A stretch of 35,078 bases of DNA from Candidatus Hydrogenedentota bacterium (GTDB lineage: Bacteria > Hydrogenedentota > Hydrogenedentia > Hydrogenedentales > CAIZGN01). How positions within the stretch are numbered: position 1 is the first letter of the stretch; every line of letters begins with the position of its first letter. Below the pieces are notes generated by a model that saw only the letters and a program-made list of their open reading frames with translations, had not been told where the DNA came from and did no database searches. Location: contig CAIZGN010000659.1 in assembly GCA_903932505.1 (NCBI GenBank), forward strand, positions 1 to 35,078, in the 5' to 3' direction. Of the stretch, positions 23,359 through 30,881 are shown in pieces. The translations under genes were made by a program, and so were the position numbers.

Positions 23359-24706
23359 GTTCCTCTCCCACTATTGATGTTACCATAACCCGGGCACCAC
23401 CGCGCCCGAAACGTAATTCCAAATCATTGCCTGCCGCCAAATCCGCACCGTCGCGAACCAGCGTGTGGGCAGGCTCTTTCCAGGCCAGGGCATAACCTCG
23501 CGACAAAATGGCTAGAGGGCTTAGCGCGTTTAATTGCGCCATCAGCGGCATCAGGTGGCCCCGTTCCCGCTGCACGACCATATTTCCGGCGCGCACCCAC
23601 CGCATCTGGAGTGTCCGCAACCGCTCAGCCTCGCGTCCTACCCGCGCCGACGGGGAAAGCAATCCCAAGGCGCGCTGCGCGCGCTCCAGCCGGATCCGGC
23701 TGTCATGGAGAACCCCATCGATGGCGTCCGCCATTCGCATACCCATCTCATCGCAGCGCTGGCGTTTCTGTCGCACAAGTTCCTCGGGACGCCGAAAAAC
23801 GGGGCTCTGCTGCGCCACCTTAAGTCGATGCCGGGCGCGTTCCGTATGCCGAAGCAAGGCAGCCGCCAGTCGCTTCCTTCGGGCCTGGATGCGCTCTAAC
23901 AACGCCTCCCGCTCCTGAACCACCAACTCTGCCGCAGCCGAAGGGGTCGGTGCGCGCAGGTCAGCCGCAAAATCAGTCAGTGTGAAATCGACCTCATGCC
24001 CTACTGCAGAAATGACCGGCGTTCGCGCCGCGTACACAGCGCGAACCACGATTTCCTCGTTGAACGGCCAGAGATCCTCCAAAGATCCGCCACCACGTCC
24101 GACGATAATAACATCCACCCCGTAATCATCCAGGGCGCGAATGCCTTCCACGATCTCCGGGGCGGCTTGCTTGCCTTGCACCCGGGCGGGATAGACCAAG
24201 ACATGCGCGTTGGCAAAACGACGCCCGAGTATGTTCAGCATGTCACGAATGGCGGCACCAGTCGGGGAGGTCACAATCCCGATGCGCCGGGGGAAGAGGG
24301 GGAGGGGCTGCTTGTGCCCTGCATCGAAAAGCCCCTCGGCAGACAACTTTGCCTTCAGTTTTTCAAAAGCAAGTTGAAGCGCCCCCAAGCCCTTGGGTTG
24401 CATGTCGTCCAGCACGATTTGGTAATTGCCACGACGCTCATACACCGTGATCCGGCCATGGGCGAGTATTTCGAGGCCGTTTTCCGGCTCAAACCGGATT
24501 TTTCCGAGTGAGCCCCGGAACATGACCGCATCTATCTGGCTGTTTTCGTCTTTTAGCGTGAAATACGCATGCCCAGACGCAGCGGACTTCCAATTAGAAA
24601 TTTCGCCAGAAACCCACACCGCACCGAGGGTCTCCTCGAGGAGTCCCTTTACCCGGCGGGTGAGCTGGCTCACCGTCCAAACTGCGCTATCAGTGGCTTT
24701 TTCCAT
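23351..24706 (-). CDS. xseA: Exodeoxyribonuclease VII large subunit
   Basis: This 451-aa catalytic subunit has an N-terminal OB fold (about 8-105, with WVSGEISNWKSAASGHAYF at 31-49) and a nuclease core with GRGGGSLEDLWPFNEE (203-218) and GHEVDFTLTDFAADLRAPTP (236-255). A long coiled-coil region follows (about 260-390), where XseB binds, and then a short C-terminal beta domain. The open frame runs 93 codons further upstream into the larE region, but the family start and the divergent larE gene favour the ATG at 24706. The sequence before that ATG has only a weak GGGG. The enzyme acts on single-stranded DNA in mismatch and crosslink repair. Confidence 0.93.
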   Translation of the reverse strand: MEKATDSAVWTVSQLTRRVKGLLEETLGAVWVSGEISNWKSAASGHAYFTLKDENSQIDAVMFRGSLGKIRFEPENGLEILAHGRITVYERRGNYQIVLDDMQPKGLGALQLAFEKLKAKLSAEGLFDAGHKQPLPLFPRRIGIVTSPTGAAIRDMLNILGRRFANAHVLVYPARVQGKQAAPEIVEGIRALDDYGVDVIIVGRGGGSLEDLWPFNEEIVVRAVYAARTPVISAVGHEVDFTLTDFAADLRAPTPSAAAELVVQEREALLERIQARRKRLAAALLRHTERARHRLKVAQQSPVFRRPEELVRQKRQRCDEMGMRMADAIDGVLHDSRIRLERAQRALGLLSPSARVGREAERLRTLQMRWVRAGNMVVQRERGHLMPLMAQLNALSPLAILSRGYALAWKEPAHTLVRDGADLAAGNDLELRFGRGGARVMVTSIVGEEHA

Positions 24707-24826
24707 CCCCGATAGTGTATATGAAACGTCCGCCCTGTGGAAAGCTTGCCACGTTGAGGAATTACCCTTCCGTCTGGCTTGTTGACTCAATACGGGGCGA
24801 TGCAAATATAGAGAAGGGAATGCGAC

Positions 24827-25657
24827 ATGGAAGAAGGTTCTCCCGGGAACGAGCTTCTGGCCAAGGAGCATCGGCTCAAAGAAATCCTCGTGAAATATCA
24901 TTCGTTGATGGTAGCCTACTCCGGCGGGGTGGACTCCTCCTATCTGGCCGATGTGGCCAACGAAGTGCTGGGCGAAGGCGTGCACATGGTGTTGCTTGAT
25001 TCACCTAACCTGCCGCAGAAAGACCGCGACGCCGCGCTGCAACTCGCGCAGGATCGCAATTGGTCAGTCTCCGTAGTGCCCACCTCTGAATTTGAGACGG
25101 AAGCATTTCTCAACAACGACCTGCAGCGTTGTCTCTACTGCAAGCGGGAAAAATACCGCATGCTGGTGCTGCACGCCAGGGAAAACGGCTATGGCGCGGT
25201 GGCCTGCGGCGAGCATGTCGAAGACCGCACGGACAAACTGCGCGTACCCCTCAATCCTCTGACAGGCAACGATATGGTCGCGCCCTTGGTGGTTGCCGGC
25301 CTCACCAAAGAGGAAGTCCGGGTGCTGGCGAGGCATCGCGGCCTTCCCAACTGGAGCAAACCCAGCAATCCATGTCTGGTCAGCCGCTTCGCTGCGGGCG
25401 AACGTCTTACCCGCGCTGCCATCGAAAAAGTGCGGGACGCGGAGGGAAGAATTCGTGCACTTGGCTTTGAAAGCGTCCGCGTACATCCCTACGGAAGCCT
25501 CTGCCTGATTGAGCTCACCGCTGCGGAATTCCGCATGCTGCTCGACGAAGAGCGCCGCTCGGAACTGGTAAAGGCGGCCCGTGCGGCCGGATACCGGCAG
25601 GTCACGGTGGATCTGGACGCCTTCAGTGTGGTGTGTTCCGAGGTGCTATACGCCTGA
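24827..25657 (+). CDS. larE: ATP-dependent sacrificial sulfur transferase LarE
   Basis: This 276-aa PP-loop ATPase adenylates and sulfurates the pyridinium dicarboxylate precursor of the nickel-pincer nucleotide used by LarA-type racemases. The PP-loop is YSGGVDSS (31-38). The sacrificial-sulfur cysteine matches Cys183 in NPCLVSRF. A second pair, Cys102 and Cys105 (RCLYCKREKY), is also typical of the family. No larA, larB or larC lies in the window, so the pathway, if present, is encoded elsewhere. AAGGGA lies six bases before the ATG. The gene is divergent from xseA across 120 bp and its 3' end faces the terminator at 25686-25731. Confidence 0.9.
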   Translation: MEEGSPGNELLAKEHRLKEILVKYHSLMVAYSGGVDSSYLADVANEVLGEGVHMVLLDSPNLPQKDRDAALQLAQDRNWSVSVVPTSEFETEAFLNNDLQRCLYCKREKYRMLVLHARENGYGAVACGEHVEDRTDKLRVPLNPLTGNDMVAPLVVAGLTKEEVRVLARHRGLPNWSKPSNPCLVSRFAAGERLTRAAIEKVRDAEGRIRALGFESVRVHPYGSLCLIELTAAEFRMLLDEERRSELVKAARAAGYRQVTVDLDAFSVVCSEVLYA

Positions 25658-25685
25658 GACGGCCCGGCGAACGCGATTGCTGCCA

Positions 25686-25731
25686 CAAAAAAAAACGGCT
25701 TGCGGGGATGCAAACCATCCACGCAAGCCGT
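25686..25731 (-). terminator. Intrinsic terminator between larE and the isomerase-like gene
   Basis: A perfect 10-bp stem (ACGGCTTGCG with CGCAAGCCGT, 25695-25704 and 25722-25731) encloses an inner GGATG/CATCC stem. On the minus strand it is followed by nine U. It lies 18 bp past the stop of the minus-strand gene, the textbook position. The A-run ahead of the hairpin on the plus strand could let it also act weakly for larE. Confidence 0.9.
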
Positions 25732-25749
25732 ATGTGCATGAGTGAGCGT

Positions 25750-26637
25750 TTACGCCTTCGGGAAACAGGCCAGCGTGGCCTTCAGCGTGTCTTCGTAATT
25801 CTTGTTCGTGTGTCCGCATTCCAGCGCGACAAGACCGTCGTAGCCCGTGTCGAGAATCGCCTTGAAGATGTTGGTGTAGTTCAATTCCCCACTACCGGGC
25901 TCTTTCCGGCCGGGATTGTCCGCCACGTGGAAATGGCCGATGCGCTTGATGCCCGAGCGAATGTTGCGAATCACATTGCCCTCGGTGATCTGCTGGTGAT
26001 AGATGTCGAACAGCATCTTCACGTGCTTGCTGTCCACCGCGTCGAGAATTTCCATGGCGTGATCCGTGCGGCAAACAAAGTAGCCCTTGTGATCCACGAG
26101 CGAGTTTAGCGCTTCAAGGACAATCGTTACATCGTTTTCTTCGGCGATGGGTGCGAGACGCTTCAGACAGGTGATGACATTCTTCGTCTGCTCCGCGCGC
26201 GGGATGTCCTGACGCTCGTTGCCACTCAGCCCCACCAGGCGCTTGCAGTTCAAACGCTTGGCCAGCGCGGCACGCTCCTTGAATTGCGCCACGATTTTGT
26301 CGTGGTCATCGGTGTTTACCATCCCGCCCGGCGCGATCGCGCCCGCGCCGACAATGCAGCTCAATACGGTGCCACAGCTGTCGGCTGTCTTGCGCATCCC
26401 GTCAAAATCCCCTTCCGGCCCCAGCCACTCATAGGCGGGCAATCCCCACGAGGCCGCCTGCTCAATGCGTGCCATCGGTGTGTCGCCGGGAAACCAATCC
26501 AGCGGCGCGGACATCTTTAGCGGCAGTTTCGAGAAGGGCTTGTCGGCCGGGGCTGCCGCCAGCACGGGCACACTCTTGACAAAGGCAGCGCCCACAGTGG
26601 CCGCCGCGCAAGTGCTAAGAAAGGAACGTCGAATCAT
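25750..26637 (-). CDS. Exported sugar phosphate isomerase/epimerase-like TIM barrel (hydroxypyruvate isomerase-like)
   Basis: This 295-aa AP-endonuclease-2-like TIM barrel carries a twin-arginine type leader (MIRRSFLSTCAAATVGAAF). Likely metal and substrate residues at the barrel mouth are Glu175 (VLEALN), Asp211 (FDIYHQQ), His237 (HFHVAD) and Glu273 (ALECG), the set found in hydroxypyruvate isomerase and ketose 3-epimerases. It probably isomerises a small sugar or keto acid, and the leader places it in the periplasm; the exact substrate is unknown. A strong GGAGG lies seven bases before the ATG. It may pair with TAT-exported Gfo/Idh/MocA proteins, which often occur with such isomerases, though the one in this window is 25 kb away. 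Confidence 0.88.
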   Translation of the reverse strand: MIRRSFLSTCAAATVGAAFVKSVPVLAAAPADKPFSKLPLKMSAPLDWFPGDTPMARIEQAASWGLPAYEWLGPEGDFDGMRKTADSCGTVLSCIVGAGAIAPGGMVNTDDHDKIVAQFKERAALAKRLNCKRLVGLSGNERQDIPRAEQTKNVITCLKRLAPIAEENDVTIVLEALNSLVDHKGYFVCRTDHAMEILDAVDSKHVKMLFDIYHQQITEGNVIRNIRSGIKRIGHFHVADNPGRKEPGSGELNYTNIFKAILDTGYDGLVALECGHTNKNYEDTLKATLACFPKA

Positions 26638-26644
26638 GGATAAA

Positions 26645-26649
26645 CCTCC
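26645..26649 (-). promoter_or_regulatory. Strong ribosome binding site of the isomerase-like gene
   Basis: GGAGG lies seven bases before the ATG at 26637 and confirms a start that includes the twin-arginine leader. Confidence 0.7.
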
Positions 26650-26746
26650 GTTGTTGCGCTTCCGGCAAATCGAAAGACACCCTAGTCTATCCGCAATCCG
26701 GGGGCGCTTTCCACCTCATGACCGAGCCGCAGAAGATGCTCCAAGA

Positions 26747-29700
26747 CTACCGCACGCTGGCCTTTTCCGTCGACAACGGAAGTGTGCCTATGGAGAATTC
26801 CGTGTCCAGCAGCGTGTTGTCGCGTGTGATGGAGGTGGCACGAATGCCGGTTACTGCGCGCCCAATATCCGTCTCGTTCCCGGCTGGGAACGAATAGGGT
26901 AGCGTCAGGAGGCGGCCGGTGGGGAGCCCCAAAGCACCGGAGTCCAGTACCACGAGAAAGCGACCACCGCGAAGCGCACGACCCTGCACGCGAAGAGACG
27001 GGGTATGCGCGGGCGTCTCGGCGTCCCCCCACAGAAATCCGCCGGGGGGGGCTGCCTCAATGAGAATTGATATTTGTCGGACTTGTACTTCAGGCGGCAA
27101 GGTCACATCCACGCCCAATCGCCCCTTGCATTGCCCCTGCTGCACAACCGGTGTTTCGACGGGAACCAGACGCAATGCGGCGCGGCTGCGCGGGAGATAT
27201 AGGAAACCCTGTGGCAACGTGGCCTCGGCGTGGTTTGTGGCAGCCTCTGCGCGGATGTCGACCGCCCGTCCCGCTTCCGTGGTCGTTTGAGGCAGGCGCA
27301 CCACCACCGACGAGGGATCCAGCCACTGCAGCACCTTTGCAGCTTGTCCGCCAACCCAGAATCGCGTGTCGGGGGAGAAATTACGGCCCAAAATCGTAAT
27401 GGGGCGTCCACCCTCAGCGGGCGCTTGCGGTGGCACCGCCGCTGCAAGATAAAGCTGTCCATGCGAGGGGCAGGGCGTCGGGTCGGCACCGTCGAAAACG
27501 CCATCGCCATCGGAATCCGGATTGCGCGGGTCGGTCTCCGCGTCATCGACAATGCCGTTCAAATTGGCGTCCTCGACCCCGTCCGGCAGACCGTCTCCAT
27601 CGCTGTCCGGGCGCAGGTAGTCCGTTTCGCCGGGATCCACCTGCCCGTTGTTGTTGCGATCCTCGATGCCATCCGGCAGACGGTCGCTGTCGAGATCCGC
27701 ATATTCGCTACGCGCTCGCGACAACCAAGAGAAGAGCGTAGACGCAAACGCCCGGTTGGATTCCGAGGCCAATCGCGCATTCTCCAGCGGTGTGGCGGCG
27801 GACAACAGCGCCACCCGCCCGTAACCGTGGCTGGTCGCTGCAAAGACCCCTTCCTTGGGCTCTTCCCCTCGCGCCACCAATATGCTCTCCGTCGGCCCCA
27901 CAATAAGGCCGCCGTTTTCCACGTTGAAATCCTTCCATGATTCGGTGAGGGGGGATGGGCTGGACGGGGAAAACACCCCCGAAACTCGGGTGTGCATGTC
28001 GAGCCGGATTTGCAGGGGTGCCAGCCAGGCGCGCAGGGCTTCATCCTCGACGGTGCCAAGATTCTTGCCTATAAACAGCAGTGCCCCGCCGCTGGACACG
28101 TAATCGAGAACCGCACGGCGGGTTACCCACCCCCGGGCGGCCGCTTCCGCATCCACAACCACGATCGTGTAAGGCGTCAGGCTCGACTGAAACGGGCCGT
28201 TGCACTCCTCATGCGCGAAAAAGAAGGGTGGCCCGGCCAGCATCGCGGCGAGGGTACGGAATCCTGCCGCTTCGCCATCGGCGCGCAGAGAATTCGCCGC
28301 TTCCCCGCTGCGTAACCATAGCAGCCGTCGTACAGGGTCGGACGAAGAAATCACCCGGACAGGCACTTCCACAGACAAGGGCGGTGTGCCTGGCGCGCGC
28401 TCGCGAACCATATGGACATGCCCTTGCAGGGGTTCTCTAGGTGCCCCATAGACGGCTTTTACGAAGAAATAGAACGCGCTGCGGCGTCCGGCACGCTGTT
28501 CGCGTATCACCTCAAGCCAAGGCATCTCCGCAGGGTCAAATTCCGCGCGAAACGACTCTGGGTCGCTGCCTTCGGGGATGGGCCATCCGCGAATCTCTCG
28601 CCCGGCGGCTTCTGCGTGGAAAATCAGCGGCGCGGGCCACGCGGCCTCTGCTTTCGTGGTCGCAAGATTCGTTCCTGGCGGTAGCCCCGCAAGAGCGGCT
28701 ATAAAACCCTGTTGGATTTGCAGCGATTGCAGTATTTTTCCCGAGGCGGCGTCAAGCCGGTGGATTTGCCCCGCCTCCCCCACAAAAAGGCCCTCGCTAT
28801 TCCAAAACAGCGCGCCAACGGGGTTGGCGAGGGATGTCCGGATTCCCCCTCGCACCCCAGCGGACCAAATCTCAAGGTTGCGTTCCACCGCGATGGCCAA
28901 TCCGATACCGTTGGGCTCCGCAACCCAGTGCACGGGGCCGCTGCCCTGCACCGCATATTGCGCGGTGATTTCCAGGCAGCCCTCGGTTGTCAAAGATTGG
29001 ACCTGAATGCCCGAGAACTGGATGAGGTCAGGTTCAGGTAATTGCGTGGCAATCCAGCAGCGACCGTCTCCACCAAGAAACAAGGGAGTACCGCTAGTCA
29101 CCGGACTGCCGCGAAGGGCCAGCGCGGGTGCAGTGGCCTGCAAGGTCTCCGGATCAAGCAAATGCAGCCAGGTGACCGCGTCGCCGCTTGAGCTTTCCCA
29201 GTCGAAACCCGTTGTCAGCACGAACAATCGCTTATTTTTGGGATCCACCGCAAGGGCCGCCGGAGTGCCATGAAGGCCTTCTGCTTCGTTTGACAACTGC
29301 AGCTCTTGTGGGCGGGGTGCATCTTCGGAGACGTCTCCAAAAAACAGACAACTGCCATCGCTGACCGTGCTGCGGCACAATACCGCCAGGCGCGGACCCG
29401 CATCAGCTTGGCTGGGCAAAGGGCACGCCGCAACGGGTGTTCCAGAAAGTCGCCAGCGAATTCGCCCGGCGGATGACGCCCCCCCGGCTTGCGCCCAAGG
29501 AATTGCCTCCATGACGCCGCCCGACTCTCCCCCTTCGTATGATTCCCGCAGTAAAGCGGTCATCGTGTGTCCCATTGGGACGGACAGCAGGCAGCCTGCC
29601 CAGCCGCGCCAAGCGGGTGGAGTCGCGACCGACGAAATAGGTGGAGAGTCCGGGTCTTGGAGGTCGAATTCGGACAGATAGCTTTGTACGCCGGAAGGCG

Positions 29701-30010
29701 GCAGTCCAGCCATTTTTCCCGATGTCTGTGTGCTCAACACCGCGCCTAACGCATCGTCCCGCAAAAGCAGCGGACTGTTCGCCTCAGCCCCGGGCAGGGC
29801 GTAGATGGAAGAAACGCTTCCACCATCGTCAAAATCGACACACACCAGATAGACGCGTGCGGCTTCCCGTGCCGAGGAAATCCCGGTGGCCACCGCCAGA
29901 AGGGATTGAGACTCCGCCAGCGCACAGGCAAGGCACAACACGACCGACATAAGCACAGCCCCTGCCCAGCGGGGGGGACGGACGACCTGATGGCGGGAGA
30001 AGAGGTTCAT
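26747..30010 (-). CDS. Large exported protein with calcium-binding repeats and a TIG-like domain
   Basis: From the ATG at 30010 the product is 1087 aa with a signal peptide (hydrophobic core AGAVLMSVVLCLACALA, about 16-32). Residues about 40-460 look like an irregular beta-propeller. About 560-770 resembles a class I glutamine-amidotransferase-like fold (VVVDAEAAARGW, SSGGALLFIG, GYGRVALLS). About 770-845 has two or three thrombospondin-type-3/EF-loop calcium repeats (DSDGDGLPDG, DSDGDGVFDG). About 865-940 is TIG/IPT-like (ITILGRNFSPDTRFWVGG), followed by a beta-rich end that may be cohesin-like. It is probably a cell-surface or secreted protein; its function is unknown. The frame is open to 30058, but the 30010 start gives the best leader. 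It lies downstream of the GntR gene on the same strand. Confidence 0.78.
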   Translation of the reverse strand: MNLFSRHQVVRPPRWAGAVLMSVVLCLACALAESQSLLAVATGISSAREAARVYLVCVDFDDGGSVSSIYALPGAEANSPLLLRDDALGAVLSTQTSGKMAGLPPSGVQSYLSEFDLQDPDSPPISSVATPPAWRGWAGCLLSVPMGHTMTALLRESYEGGESGGVMEAIPWAQAGGASSAGRIRWRLSGTPVAACPLPSQADAGPRLAVLCRSTVSDGSCLFFGDVSEDAPRPQELQLSNEAEGLHGTPAALAVDPKNKRLFVLTTGFDWESSSGDAVTWLHLLDPETLQATAPALALRGSPVTSGTPLFLGGDGRCWIATQLPEPDLIQFSGIQVQSLTTEGCLEITAQYAVQGSGPVHWVAEPNGIGLAIAVERNLEIWSAGVRGGIRTSLANPVGALFWNSEGLFVGEAGQIHRLDAASGKILQSLQIQQGFIAALAGLPPGTNLATTKAEAAWPAPLIFHAEAAGREIRGWPIPEGSDPESFRAEFDPAEMPWLEVIREQRAGRRSAFYFFVKAVYGAPREPLQGHVHMVRERAPGTPPLSVEVPVRVISSSDPVRRLLWLRSGEAANSLRADGEAAGFRTLAAMLAGPPFFFAHEECNGPFQSSLTPYTIVVVDAEAAARGWVTRRAVLDYVSSGGALLFIGKNLGTVEDEALRAWLAPLQIRLDMHTRVSGVFSPSSPSPLTESWKDFNVENGGLIVGPTESILVARGEEPKEGVFAATSHGYGRVALLSAATPLENARLASESNRAFASTLFSWLSRARSEYADLDSDRLPDGIEDRNNNGQVDPGETDYLRPDSDGDGLPDGVEDANLNGIVDDAETDPRNPDSDGDGVFDGADPTPCPSHGQLYLAAAVPPQAPAEGGRPITILGRNFSPDTRFWVGGQAAKVLQWLDPSSVVVRLPQTTTEAGRAVDIRAEAATNHAEATLPQGFLYLPRSRAALRLVPVETPVVQQGQCKGRLGVDVTLPPEVQVRQISILIEAAPPGGFLWGDAETPAHTPSLRVQGRALRGGRFLVVLDSGALGLPTGRLLTLPYSFPAGNETDIGRAVTGIRATSITRDNTLLDTEFSIGTLPLSTEKASVR

Positions 30011-30145
30011 GAGCCCACCCGTTCGATGCCCGGGAATCATCTCGCACCACGGTTGCAAAAAGGAACGTCCACCGTCCGTTCAGCGGGTACACCCGGAGAA
30101 CAAGCGATGGACATGTTCTTGCCTAATAAAAGTGCACGACCCATG

Positions 30146-30586
30146 TCAGGCCTTGGGCTTGAACTTCTTTGCAATTTCCAGCATCTGCTTTGGCGTTTCA
30201 CCATATGGGGTGGTGTCAACCCCCAGACTCACGTTCACAAGATCCTTGATTTCCTTCGGGCCGAAACCTGCGGCTTTGGCTTCGGAAACCACTTCGTGAA
30301 TACGCGACACCACCCGGCGCAGGCACTCCTCGCGGCAGCGAGCAGTCGCGCCCTTCGCCACAAACACGCCCATGCCCTGACGGGTGTACACCAGACCCAT
30401 GACCTCGAGATCGCGGTAGGACTTTGCCACGGTGTTTGGATTCACCTTCACTCGCTCCGAAAGTTCGCGAACGGAGGGAAGGCGATCGTCTGTCTTCAAC
30501 CGGCCGGATGCAATGCCAAATTGCACCTCGTTCTCAATCTGAATATAAACGGGTACGCTGCTGTCGATGTCAATGCTATCGAGCAT
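30146..30586 (-). CDS. GntR-family regulator, YtrA type
   Basis: This 146-aa protein has an N-terminal winged helix (about 12-76) with the GntR pattern PVYIQIENEVQFGIASGRL, then LPSVRELSERVKVNPNTV and YRDLEVMGLVYTRQGMGVFV. It ends in a short helical C-terminal part (about 80-146), the size typical of the YtrA subfamily, which lacks a large ligand-binding domain. YtrA regulators usually sit with ABC transporter genes; none is here. The frame is open 19 codons upstream, but AAGGAG lies six bases before the chosen ATG. A perfect inverted repeat over its own probable promoter suggests autorepression. The next gene on the strand is the large exported protein, 135 bp away, a possible target. Confidence 0.88.
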   Translation of the reverse strand: MLDSIDIDSSVPVYIQIENEVQFGIASGRLKTDDRLPSVRELSERVKVNPNTVAKSYRDLEVMGLVYTRQGMGVFVAKGATARCREECLRRVVSRIHEVVSEAKAAGFGPKEIKDLVNVSLGVDTTPYGETPKQMLEIAKKFKPKA

Positions 30587-30592
30587 GATGTT

Positions 30593-30598
30593 CTCCTT
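30593..30598 (-). promoter_or_regulatory. Ribosome binding site deciding the GntR start
   Basis: AAGGAG lies six bases before the ATG at 30586, favouring the 146-aa form over the longer open frame that begins at 30643. Confidence 0.7.
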
Positions 30599-30701
30599 GC
30601 TGCTGTTTACGCGCTGGTATTCAACGGGTGCATCGGACGCCAATCGTCATGATGGGGCGAAAAGCGGTATTAAACGCGGCTACGCACGGGAATATGCACT
30701 G

Positions 30702-30717
30702 AACCGCAGTTGCGGTT
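30702..30717. repeat. Short palindrome AACCGCA-GT-TGCGGTT
   Basis: Perfect 7-bp arms separated by 2 bases lie in the predicted leader of the GntR gene, 115 bp before its ATG. It could be a second regulator site or a small RNA hairpin. It is short enough that chance cannot be excluded. Confidence 0.4.
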
Positions 30718-30750
30718 AAACGGAACGCTACCACGGCAATAACTATAGAT

Positions 30751-30779
30751 AGCATAGGGTATTGATGCCCCAAAATCAA
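30751..30779 (-). promoter_or_regulatory. Probable promoter of the GntR gene
   Basis: On the minus strand TTGATT (30779-30774) and TATGCT (30756-30751) are exactly 17 bases apart, each matching consensus at 4 of 6. The predicted transcript has a leader of about 160 bases. The inverted repeat at 30758-30783 overlaps the -35 hexamer and fills the spacer, a position where a bound repressor would block RNA polymerase. Confidence 0.5.
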
Positions 30780-30783
30780 TACC
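30758..30783. promoter_or_regulatory. Perfect inverted repeat, likely GntR operator
   Basis: GGTATTGAT and ATCAATACC are perfect 9-bp arms around an 8-base spacer, in the intergenic region between the GntR gene and pcrA. GntR operators are commonly palindromes that begin with GT and end with AC, as here. Overlap with the probable GntR promoter suggests autoregulation. Assigning it to this GntR protein is an inference. Confidence 0.6.
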
Positions 30784-30881
30784 TTGGCGGGCCTGCGTTT
30801 GATTTCTACGCGCAGGAAAAGTAGTGTATTGCAAGACAGTCAAATCTGTGCTCTGAAATCCCGCTTTGCATAAGGATCCCT

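Noticed and set aside
24779-24812. TTGACT and TATAGA as a larE promoter
   Set aside because: The spacer is 19 bases and the predicted start would fall inside the ribosome binding site.
24707-24985. N-terminal extension of xseA by 93 codons
   Set aside because: It would overlap larE, does not resemble XseA, and the family start matches the ATG at 24706.
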